Below are positions 55,975 through 64,000 of a stretch of 64,000 bases of DNA, one piece after another. The first letter of the stretch is position 1. Each line of letters opens with the position of its first letter. Below the pieces are notes generated by a model. It was not told where the DNA came from, made no database searches, and saw only the letters and a program-made list of their open reading frames with translations. The position numbers and the translations under genes were made by a program. The stretch comes from Corallium rubrum (lineage: Eukaryota; Cnidaria; Anthozoa; Scleralcyonacea; Coralliidae): positions 23,373,834 through 23,437,833 of the forward strand of contig OZ035997.1 of assembly GCA_964035015.1 (NCBI GenBank), written 5' to 3'.

Positions 55975-56220
55975 TATTTATTTTATTTTATTTATTTTAT
56001 TTATTAAATTCGCCATACATACATAACTACATAAATACAAATAACATACATATAAGGTTACAATACATTAAAGGTTACATACATTAAAGAAAAAAAGTAA
56101 CAGGGACATCGCAACAGCACGTAGCCAATTACTGCGGGCCCTTATATAAATAATTTACTACATACGAGCAACAAATTCCTGCTGCTTGTAACACATAATT
56201 TGAATAATTCTAACCTCGTC
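55975..56220 (-). mobile_element. LINE-like 3' tail relic
   Basis: TTATTTTATTTATT microsatellite followed by AAATTCGCCATACATACATA, read as the AAATA-rich tail of a minus-strand retroelement. Confidence 0.35.
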
Positions 56221-56835
56221 CCCAGGAGCAAAAGTAGGGCACGTGGAGAATCGACTATTAATCCGTAAACCCAAATACAAATTCTAATCGTAACCCCACC
56301 CCTAACCCAAACCTCCTGCCATGATTAAAACACTTTTTTTGCTTCATTGATACTGTATCTTTCCCCTGATTTTTTTTTGTTATCGGTTTTAGGAATATTG
56401 ACTGTGACTCCATAACTTGTGACAGTTGTCTCACAGATACCAATGTGTTTGTGGTGATCGACATTCTGACCAGATGTTATCTGTGTAGTGAATATCACAC
56501 AACTCAAACTAAACAAAGCAATTGTGCTCATTCGGCCACTGAGACAAGCAACTAACCTGTTGAGGCAATCAACTTGTCTACTGAGACAAAGAACTACTGT
56601 ATACTAATTCAGGAAAATTAACAACTGAACGTACTGAAGATAGTGTTAAAACTTTAGTTTTAGTGTTAACATGTCGAACTTTCGTCGTCGTCGTCTTCTT
56701 CTTTCACGTATGCATGTGAAAACTGGCCACAGGGGAATAAAGTTTGATTCCAAATGAAGCAATGCGGCATCAAATCATATGGGTTCCGTGGGGTAGTAAC
56801 AATGCTCATGAGAGTTCTATGCATGTTCGCCATGT
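56221..56835. other. No gene seen
   Basis: Non-coding; a CCTCGTCCCCAGG line at 56215 resembles the MULE-like TIR family. Confidence 0.35.
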
Positions 56836-57071
56836 AGGGGCTGTTTACATGATGGCTGACTCGTGTCACGAAATTCTTTCCTTTGCCACAAAAAGAGATT
56901 TTAATCAACGTTAGGATTCGTTTACATCTAAACTAAACTAAACTAAACTAAACCAATTCTTCTTTGTACATTTAGTTTATGCGAATTTCAAATCCACAGT
57001 GAGATCCTCCTAATCAATCGCGTGAGCCCAGTTAACCGGGCTATATATCCTAGCTCATGTAAACAGCCCCT
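56836..57071. mobile_element. MITE with AGGGGCTGTTTACATGA ends
   Basis: AGGGGCTGTTTACATGA at the left is mirrored by TCATGTAAACAGCCCCT at the right. It contains a (AAACT)n line. Confidence 0.65.
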
Positions 57072-57075
57072 TCAG

Positions 57076-57354
57076 ATGGTTGGACAACAATTCGCTCCCG
57101 AGGAAAGAGCATTCATGGTACTTTCCTATCATGAAACAAGGAGCCCAACAAGGACAAGGGAAGCCTTTAGGAGAAGTTTTCCAAATCTTGACGTAGCATA
57201 CATAATTTGGACAAGTTCAAATTTTGATGTTGCCTCTTTAAATTACTACAGGAAGCGAGTAAATAACTACTTAGCTCTGAAAATTTCAGACAACAAACAA
57301 GGAGGGATGGGCTTTCGGCGTGATATGAAAATTTACTTCTTATACCATAATTAA
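57076..57354 (+). pseudogene. Transposase HTH (DUF4817-like) fragment
   Basis: From M-V-G-Q-Q-F-A-P-E-E-R the text follows the DUF4817-type helix-turn-helix of Tc1/mariner-related transposases (AFMVLSYHETRSPTRTREAF then RRSFP). Similarity is lost after about 45 residues, and the frame stops at 57354. A mariner-type right end, TTTGAAACACCCTGTA, follows at about 57395-57410. The catalytic DDE region is absent. Confidence 0.5.
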
Positions 57355-57465
57355 AGAAGGTGCACCTCATAAATGGATGGGGAGCTTTTTTTTTTGAAAC
57401 ACCCTGTAGAATAATCCCTTATAAAATAACATGTATGCTACGCAAGCGCTGATTGGTCAATACCC

Positions 57466-58526
57466 ATGTTTGGATCAGGCTATCCAAACACGGAAATTTG
57501 CAGCAATTTTGAGTGAAGCCTTTATAGACTTCAATCTAATTTTTTTAGTACTGACACAAATAAAAATAGCATTGAAATTACTAAAATATTATTGGTAAGT
57601 ATAGGTATATATCAGGGCTTCAACAGGGAGAAGTTTTAAATAAGCGACGACGAAGAACTAAAAATGTCCAATTAATTACAAGAAAACAAATAATTTCTTG
57701 AACGAATCTTAAAGTTAAAAAAGCACCGTCTTTGAGTCTTTTTAAGGCATTAAAAACCAACAAAACTATGTTTATATATTGTGAGGGAACTGTAACGAAG
57801 CCTGAAATTGTTTTCTGGCCCTATTGGGTTCAAGAGCCAAGCTAAACTCGCTAAAATATACGGTGGTTTGTACTTTAATATGGTAACAAAACAACGTGAT
57901 TTGGAAGGCACACGTTTTGAAAACGATATTAAAACGGAATAACATTCTGTTAAAGTACCTTTCATTGCCTGATGAACGCACTTGGTAAAAGAAAAAGACT
58001 TTGTCGATGTGAAGTAAAATACTCAGAGCTCTCGACATAAAATCCAAATCTGCCGATGAAAATATTTTTTCGGAAGCTTCAGTTTCAGCGGCTTTCTACG
58101 GCCAAAGAATGTTTTTCTTGTATTTGCTCTGAAACCAGGAGCCAGATGCTGAGGCGGTTGATTCTAGTCTATGTTTAAGCGTTTTCCTAATAATATTCGC
58201 TGCTGTTTTGGATAGTCAGAATTCACTTCTTTATTGACATTCCCATCTTTAATGTTGAATTTGTCGGCAAAATAATTTTCGGATTAAGTTACTTTCTCGT
58301 TTCGCTCGTCTGTCTCGTCATCAAGACGTTACAAGGCGAAATATGATTGGTTGTTTATGAGTCTGGGGAAAAGTAGACGAAACGTGATTGGTAGTTGATG
58401 AATTTCGGGAGAATATGTATTCCTATCATTTTTTTTTCACAAAATCTGTTATTTTATTGTCGGTCATTTTATAAAAGACATACCTAATGTGTTTCCATGT
58501 TTGGATAGCCTGATCCAAACACTCGG
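57466..58526. mobile_element. Element bounded by inverted GTTTGGATCAGGCTATCC ends
   Basis: CATGTTTGGATCAGGCTATC near 57467 and its complement near 58498-58525. The interior of about 1 kb shows no recognised gene. Confidence 0.5.
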
Positions 58527-58560
58527 GATGTTGCTCGACTTTCGAAAGCTAAAAAGCACT

Positions 58561-58920
58561 CTTTTTTACGCTTTACGAAAGTCTCGCAACATCCCCTGGT
58601 AACCCATTGGGTATTTCTTAATTACTAAAACACATACGCCATTATTCAACATGGCGGACGAGCTATAGTTTTGGTTTTGGAAGCTTCGTATTGGTAACGT
58701 GCGTCAAAGAACGGAACGGAACTACGGATGACATCGGTGCGCGAGAAAGAGTAATAGCAAAAGAAAGAAAGAAACAAAGAATAGCGAGATAGATGCTTCT
58801 ACAGCAGGTAAAAAAAAAGCATTTTATCGTAGTAATAACGTATTCATAGCAAGCGTTTTTCAATCCCGTTGCGTTTACACGGCCAAGTTATTGCGTAGCG
58901 ATACTATTTCTAGTCACCAG
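58561..58920. other. No gene seen
   Basis: Short repeat-like pieces only. Confidence 0.35.
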
Positions 58921-58924
58921 TCCC

Positions 58925-59225
58925 CTATTGAAATTACCGTAGGGAGCCACAGTTTGAGATGGCAGTTTGGAAATCAGGTCGTTTGAGATGGCAAATCCTA
59001 TACCCGCTGTTCTCTGCTCGCCTTCTGCTCTACCTTTCCAGAAAAGTGTGTGGCATCTCCTTTAATTGTCCTTCACCAGACAGTCGAGTTTCTTAAAAGT
59101 TAAAACTTTTCAATTCCTTTGCAACGAGTGCAGATCTTCTTTGGGGTCTTTCTGAATCCTTTAAATCCAGTAATGTTCTGACGTTCCATGTGGCAATCCG
59201 TAATTTCTGTTTCGTTTTCTTACCG
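58925..59225 (-). pseudogene. LINE APE endonuclease N-terminus, frameshifted
   Basis: The minus strand reads RIATWNVRTLLDLKDSERPQ, RRSALVAKELKSFNF, then ETRLSGEG and, in another frame, FWKGRAEGEQRTAGIGFAIS. These are the first motifs of the APE-type endonuclease (N of T-W-N and E of S/T-E-T-R). Stops and shifts break it, and no RT follows. The clade is not determined. Confidence 0.7.
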
Positions 59226-59892
59226 CTGTGTGGAGACCCTCCGGCCGCGGTTTACCGGCCAGGTTTAATCCGAGTGAGCTTTGTTTATATACCACCTTTT
59301 ATAGGGGCGTCCCAGAAGTGGGCAAGCAGTGCCATCCCTAAAGAGGGCTGCTTGGTCGTCTGAATAGCTGCCTCGAAGAACCGTCACTCGGAAGTCGGTA
59401 TCCTCACGACCATCAATCAGACCGCCTATGTGTAAAACTCCAGCTAGTGGCTTCCAGTTCCTCTAAACCTGCCACCGTCGCCTTTATTTCATCGCCATAG
59501 AACTTTTCACTTTGCATGCGCAGATATGGTGAAATAGTTGTTGCGCATCAACTATACACCATCTAAACCTGTTACGTTGGTGCCCAATGGAGCATAAGTA
59601 CGACAACTTGCAACGCAACAGATCGCAGCTTCTGGCCGTAACAACAATCCAATATGTAGTTGAACGCCCTAACGTGTCAGCAACTACGCCTTGGATTTCT
59701 GGATAAGGTTCCACAGCCTTTGTCAAAACCGTAGACCACCTGCAAGGCAGCAGGGTTCTGTTTTGTAACCCTAACAGGAGAGCTCAAGGGTTGCTATCAC
59801 TTTCTCAAGGTGCCTCCATTGCAGGACGATCAGATATAATTAAACGGTCACTGCCCACTGCCCAATACTATATATACTATATATATATATTT
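59226..59892. other. No gene seen
   Basis: Possibly the 5' UTR of the LINE relic on the minus strand; no supported frame. Confidence 0.35.
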
Positions 59893-60178
59893 CAAAAACT
59901 CATTAATAATTCATGAGGAAAACACAAAAGAAAATCATGACCGTATCGTATCTTTATATGTGATAAAGATTTCTCCTGATTTACGTAAACTTTAGCTTTG
60001 ATGTTCTCGGCTTAGACAAGATTATTTTTCAAACTAACTCCGCCAATCAACTTACCAAGTGGTTCGTTTTTGAAGCCGTATAATAAACTCGCAGTTCGTG
60101 TTTTATCAGATATAAAAACACTCGGCTTCGCCTCGTGTCTTTATATCTGATAAAACACTCCTGCTCGTTTATTATACA

Positions 60179-60218
<40 letters not shown>
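59893..60218. repeat. Interspersed repeat (copy 2 of 7105) and (TA)n
   Basis: Matches 7105-7352. The TTATCAGATATAAA line is mirrored here as a hairpin. A TA tract (60179-60218) follows. Confidence 0.65.
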
Positions 60219-60219
<1 letters not shown>

Positions 60220-60220
<1 letters not shown>

Positions 60221-60265
60221 CTACAGACGGTACCGTTTCGGCCTTTCGGGCCTCATCAGTGTAGT
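60220..60265 (-). ncRNA. Hammerhead ribozyme, intact core
   Basis: Minus strand: stem I strand ACUACA, core CUGAUGA, stem II GGCC-CGAAA-GGCC, GAAA, palindromic stem III line ACGGUACCGU, cleavage triplet GUC, then UGUAGU pairing fully with the first strand. All core nucleotides of a type I hammerhead are present. The 10-nt self-complementary stem III suggests cleavage as a dimer. Confidence 0.9.
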
Positions 60266-60447
60266 GCTGATGAGCAGGATGAAGGTAACTGCTTATGAGT
60301 ACCTTTGATGCCTCACAAAATGTGGGACATCAAAACCATGCCCGAGCGCTCAAACTGCAAGCAGTGAGCGTGCGCACAATGCGTAAGCGGCAATGGCTCA
60401 TCCTGTAGAGCGCTCAATATGACCTAAAGGTCATAGAGCGATATCTA

Positions 60448-60493
60448 ACTACAGACGGTACCGTTTCGGCCTTTCGGGCCTAATCAGTGTAGT
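60448..60493 (-). ncRNA. Hammerhead ribozyme, mutated core
   Basis: Identical to the first except that CUGAUGA reads CUGAUUA, a change at an essential core G that should abolish cleavage. Confidence 0.85.
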
Positions 60494-61758
60494 GCTGATG
60501 AGCAGGATGAAGGTAACTGCTTATGAGTCACCTTTGATGCCTCACAAAATGTGGGACATCAAAACCATGCCAGAGCGCGGGAATCGTAATCTTATGATAA
60601 ATATATATATTTATATACATTTTTGTAAACCACCCAAATCACAACCACCACACGCACCACACTTTCTGGGGTTTTTTTTGTTTTTTTTGTATTTAAGCCT
60701 ATTATAGTTTCTATATTTTTATATTTAGTCTATTATACTTTTAGCATGTAATAATAAAATTAACAGCCTTAAAGGTGGTCTACAGTCGGTTCTGCGCATG
60801 TAGGGAACTAATGTTTACATCTTTATTTACAAAAAAAATATTGATACCTTATTCAAGATTGTAAGCTTTTCTTGCTTCCTCTTCATTACTTGTACCCAAA
60901 ACAAAACATTTTCAAAAGAAATAGAAGAAATCCGAAGAGATATCCTCGCCGAATCGCTTGGTTTTCTGCCATGTTGTTCCCAACGGTTTACATTGATCTG
61001 AGTACTTCATGTAATTATCTACGAATGTCAAGTCTTGGAGCCTCCACTTGGCACATGCGCAGAACCGACTGTAGACCAACTTTAAAATTTTGAATAGAAA
61101 GAGAGAAACAGACCAGTATAACATCAAAGAAAATTCATTGGCAAAGTTCATCTGTAGTCATGTATTGACACACCGAATGAGCATACAAAGTCAATATTAA
61201 AAAAGAAACAACGAGATGAACCAAATAACAAATTTTCATTCAAAATAGATAATAGTAGCCAAGAAAAGACACCATGTCACGTCCTAGCGTCCAAAGACAA
61301 CTGTAGACAAGAATATTATTTATATTGAATGATTTTCTTTCTTAGACTCAGCTAAACTGGTAAATAACCGTTAAACTTTCTTCTGCTTTTGTCACCACAA
61401 ACACTGCCAATTCAGAATTCAGATTACTCTTTTCTATACTCTTTTCAGAATTCAGATTGTTTTTCTCGTTCGGTTTCTTACTTTTTCCGTGACCAGGTAT
61501 CATTCAGTTCTCTTCAAGATCTAAAAAGCCGTTTGTTTCAAACTGATTTCTTCATCGTTCTCCCTCGAGTTAAGTAAAATACACCAGAGCAGAATTATTT
61601 ACAGGCTTTGGCCAGTTTCAGGACACAGTGTCGTTTTCGGTCTTCGTTGTAACAGTTACCAGTACCCTGCTATCCGAACTGCGGAATTTTCGGATTATAT
61701 ATATATATATATATATATATATAACACAAGATGAAAACACAAGTTACTTCATCGAATT

Positions 61759-61824
61759 TTTAATCACTACAGATCTGTTTCGTATGGCAAGTGTTGAACT
61801 TGCCACACTCATCAGGTGAATAAT
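61759..61824 (-). ncRNA. PLE hammerhead ribozyme (left arm)
   Basis: Mirror copy with the same complete core on the minus strand. Confidence 0.8.
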
Positions 61825-61881
61825 TATAGCGTAACAGTGTGACGGAATATATACAAGGGATGCATAATTAAATAGGTTGGG

Positions 61882-62139
61882 TCATGTTACATGGTTTAGT
61901 AAGTATTTCTTTCGATGTCGACATGCGGAAATGAGTTCGTTACGTTTATTGAGGGAGCTTAGTTCCGGGTGGTAGATGATAATGAATTTTTCGGAGAGAC
62001 ATAAGTTACAACGTTTTGTTTTGTTTGAGTAGGGTTGCGATTTCTTGACGATTTTCCAGTTGATAGTGTACGGTGTGTTAGAGTCTTTTAATTTCCAAAT
62101 GTGTTTGCTGAGTTCTGTGGCGTGTTTCTTGGTTTTGTT
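61882..62139 (-). CDS. PLE endonuclease C-terminal tail (left arm)
   Basis: Mirror image of the right-arm fragment, same protein text on the minus strand, no start codon. Confidence 0.75.
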   Translation of the reverse strand, partial: NKTKKHATELSKHIWKLKDSNTPYTINWKIVKKSQPYSNKTKRCNLCLSEKFIIIYHPELSSLNKRNELISACRHRKKYLLNHVT

Positions 62140-62156
62140 TCGAAAGGAGCTGGTGA

Positions 62157-62414
62157 AACAAAACCAAGAAACACGCCACAGAACTCAGCAAACACATTTG
62201 GAAATTAAAAGACTCTAACACACCGTACACTATCAACTGGAAAATCGTCAAGAAATCGCAACCCTACTCAAACAAAACAAAACGTTGTAACTTATGTCTC
62301 TCCGAAAAATTCATTATCATCTACCACCCGGAACTAAGCTCCCTCAATAAACGTAACGAACTCATTTCCGCATGTCGACATCGAAAGAAATACTTACTAA
62401 ACCATGTAACATGA
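62157..62414 (+). CDS. PLE GIY-YIG endonuclease C-terminal tail (right arm)
   Basis: 85 codons and a stop, without a start codon: [19 protein letters not shown], then [11 protein letters not shown] (C-x2-C), [19 protein letters not shown]. This Cys/His-bearing segment follows the GIY-YIG core in Penelope-like ORFs. The core itself and the RT are missing, so it is a fragment. The unbroken frame suggests recent origin. Confidence 0.75.
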   Translation, partial: NKTKKHATELSKHIWKLKDSNTPYTINWKIVKKSQPYSNKTKRCNLCLSEKFIIIYHPELSSLNKRNELISACRHRKKYLLNHVT

Positions 62415-62471
62415 CCCAACCTATTTAATTATGCATCCCTTGTATATATTCCGTCACACTGTTACGCTATA

Positions 62472-62537
62472 ATTATTCACCTGATGAGTGTGGCAAGTTC
62501 AACACTTGCCATACGAAACAGATCTGTAGTGATTAAA
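62472..62537 (+). ncRNA. PLE hammerhead ribozyme (right arm)
   Basis: Core CUGAUGAG, a long stem II (UGUGGCAAGU/ACUUGCCAUA), CGAAA, palindromic ACAGAUCUGU, cleavage triplet GUA, and stem I UUAUUCAC/GUGAUUAA pairing 7 of 8. Confidence 0.8.
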
Positions 62538-62664
62538 AATTCGATGAAGTAACTTGTGTTTTCATCTTGTGTTATACCGCTCTGCTTACGCATTGAGCAC
62601 TCTATCTGTATGATTTTGTATGCGCTAGTGTATGTCTTAACGACAGTCTCTATCGCTAAATTTA

Positions 62665-62736
<72 letters not shown>

Positions 62737-62870
62737 CAAACATCTCGCAGAATTTCTTTCCCACTTGCGTGTAATTTCGCGTGTAAGTGAACTTCACGCG
62801 TGTCGAGATTAGCACCCTCACCCGGGCTCGGGGCCTTCGGCCCTACGCCCGGGCTCGGGGATATATGTAA

Positions 62871-63009
62871 TATGTAAAGGCCGACAATGAGGACTAGACC
62901 GGGTTTTCAAATACGAGGAATTCGTTCCAGTCCGAGGCGAAGCCGAGGACTGGAACAAATTCCGAGTACTTGAACACCCGGTCTAGTCCGAATTGGAGGC
63001 CTTTACATG
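62871..63009. repeat. Foldback MITE
   Basis: ATGTAAAGGCC and GGACTAGACCGGGT lines mirrored around GTCCGAGGCGAAGCCGAGGAC. Confidence 0.65.
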
Positions 63010-63084
63010 ACTTCTCAAAATCACTTAGTGTATTCCCAAAATGAATTAGTGCATTAGTAATTAGTGTATGGATGAATAACCGAT

Positions 63085-63185
63085 TGTGTGAAGTAATATT
63101 TCAAGTCCAAGGACTTGAAATATTATTTCAAGTCCTTGGACTGGAAATAATATTTCAAGTCCTCTGCCCAGTACTTCCCTGGTAT
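63085..63185. repeat. Repeated TTCAAGTCC palindromic words
   Basis: ATATTTCAAGTCC and its complement GGACTTGAAATAT alternate several times. Confidence 0.6.
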
Positions 63186-63260
63186 TTCAAGTCCCTTCAC
63201 GTGGTGCAATTCAGCGCTTCTGATTGATTGATTATCTCATGAATTATTAATGAATTTGAG

Positions 63261-63306
<46 letters not shown>

Positions 63307-63312
63307 TATATA

Positions 63313-63520
63313 GTGAATCAAAGGTGAGACATATTCAAAATCATAAAGTTTTATTACTGATATGCGGCCTAGCCTGTTACTTGGAGTTTCACGTTTGCAC
63401 GATGTTCCGACAGTGCTGTCTGCAGATCGTGCAAACGTGAGACTCGGAGTAACAGCATATTATACTGAACTTTATGATTTTGAATATGTCTCGACATCTT
63501 TGATTCATTATATTATTATA
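63313..63520. repeat. Foldback MITE
   Basis: ATTCAAAATCATAAAGTT and AACTTTATGATTTTGAAT outer arms; CACGTTTGCACGAT and ATCGTGCAAACGTG inner arms. Confidence 0.7.
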
Positions 63521-64000
63521 TTAACCTCTGCTGCGTAGCATTGAGCACTGTTGTTTCAGTAGAATAACTATATGCCCTTTATACTAATATATATATAAAT
63601 ATATATAAATATACATATATATAAATTCTAGGTAAAACTGAAGTTTTCGAAACGATCGGAGCAATCTTATTAGTAGACTAGTAGCCTAAAATCGAAACAT
63701 AAGAAAAATCCGTAAAAAAATCATCCTTTGTGCATGTCATCTTGTTCTCGATCTAGTCCAGTGTTAATTAGCCTTTCAACAACTAGGCAACCAAAAAACA
63801 AATCGAGCATGCGCAGCACTGACCTCTATATTAGAAGATCAGTGATGCGAAGCATGCTGGGAATATTGCGCAACATGTGCAAGTTTGCATGAGAAAAACC
63901 TGAAGAACGCAGATGAAACCTACACTCGGTCTACCCAATCGAGTAATAATGAAAAATGCTGATTTTGCTACACGCTTCTACTCAACTTTCGTATTACAGT
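63521..64000. other. No gene seen
   Basis: AT-rich with a short TA stretch near 63585-63620; no support for coding. Confidence 0.4.

Larger units (their letters stand above)
60219..60590 (-). mobile_element. Retrozyme-like tandem dimer (228-bp unit)
   Basis: A 228-bp unit is repeated 1.6 times (starts at 60223 and 60451). Each start carries a minus-strand hammerhead ribozyme. There is no ORF. It sits against a TA tract. This matches the plan of small non-autonomous hammerhead-bearing retroelements described in metazoans and linked to PLEs. Confidence 0.8.
61720..62576. mobile_element. 421-bp-arm palindrome of two inverted PLE 3' ends
   Basis: Arms 61720-62140 and 62156-62576 are reverse complements around a 15-nt spacer. 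Each codes the C-terminal PLE endonuclease tail and carries a hammerhead core. It is embedded between TA tracts. Confidence 0.9.
61130..62862 (-). repeat. Interspersed repeat C, copy 2 (inverted), interrupted
   Basis: Body at 61130-61700 and GC-rich head at about 62740-62862, mirroring 28077-29125. The palindrome at 61720-62576 lies between them, at the TA tract. Confidence 0.65.

Noticed and set aside
57022..57075. N-terminal extension of the transposase HTH frame
   Set aside because: These codons lie in the MITE at 56836-57071, so they are not part of the transposase.

Overview
The window is nuclear DNA of an animal, most likely an anthozoan cnidarian such as a coral or anemone. It is AT-rich. 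It holds one conserved intron-rich gene, with GT-AG introns throughout, and many kinds of mobile DNA: APE-type LINEs, Penelope-like elements (PLEs), a tyrosine-recombinase retrotransposon, THAP-bearing and other DNA transposons, SINEs and many foldback MITEs. The taxon is inferred from the gene structure and element mix; no marker gene proves it.

The host gene is very-long-chain acyl-CoA dehydrogenase (ACADVL) on the + strand. I could place 24 coding exons from 12030 to 54851. Every junction is phase-consistent, giving 1761 nt, or 586 codons plus a stop. The model covers the mature enzyme from the conserved S-F-A-x-G start region to the C-terminus. The exon(s) for the mitochondrial targeting peptide are missing from the model; 9903-9968 is a weak candidate for the exon just upstream.

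Layout: 0-2 kb, 5'-truncated LINE on the minus strand. 2-12 kb, a 5S-rRNA-derived SINE, nested MITEs, a palindromic GGATCC array, two copies of a CAGGGCCGTAG MITE and a broken coiled-coil gene. 12-33 kb, ACADVL exons 1-16 with introns full of SINEs, minisatellites, an LTR-like non-coding element with 254-bp direct repeats, and TIR elements with 9-10 bp target duplications. 33-38 kb, a satellite interrupted by a TIR element carrying a RecQ-like helicase fragment, then a PLE reverse-transcriptase pseudogene. 38-39.5 kb, exons 17-19. 39.65-47.1 kb, a complete Ngaro/PAT-type tyrosine-recombinase retrotransposon (gag, RT-RNase H, recombinase, split direct repeats) inside an intron. 47.7-54.85 kb, exons 20-24, with the last intron holding a THAP-only transposon. 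55-64 kb, LINE and transposase relics, a tandem hammerhead-ribozyme (retrozyme-like) dimer, and a 421-bp-arm palindrome made of two inverted PLE 3' ends, each with a hammerhead core.

Only ACADVL has an evident cellular job: the first step of mitochondrial beta-oxidation of long fatty acids. Everything else is mobile or repetitive, and the biologically notable parts are the ribozymes and the unusual non-autonomous elements.
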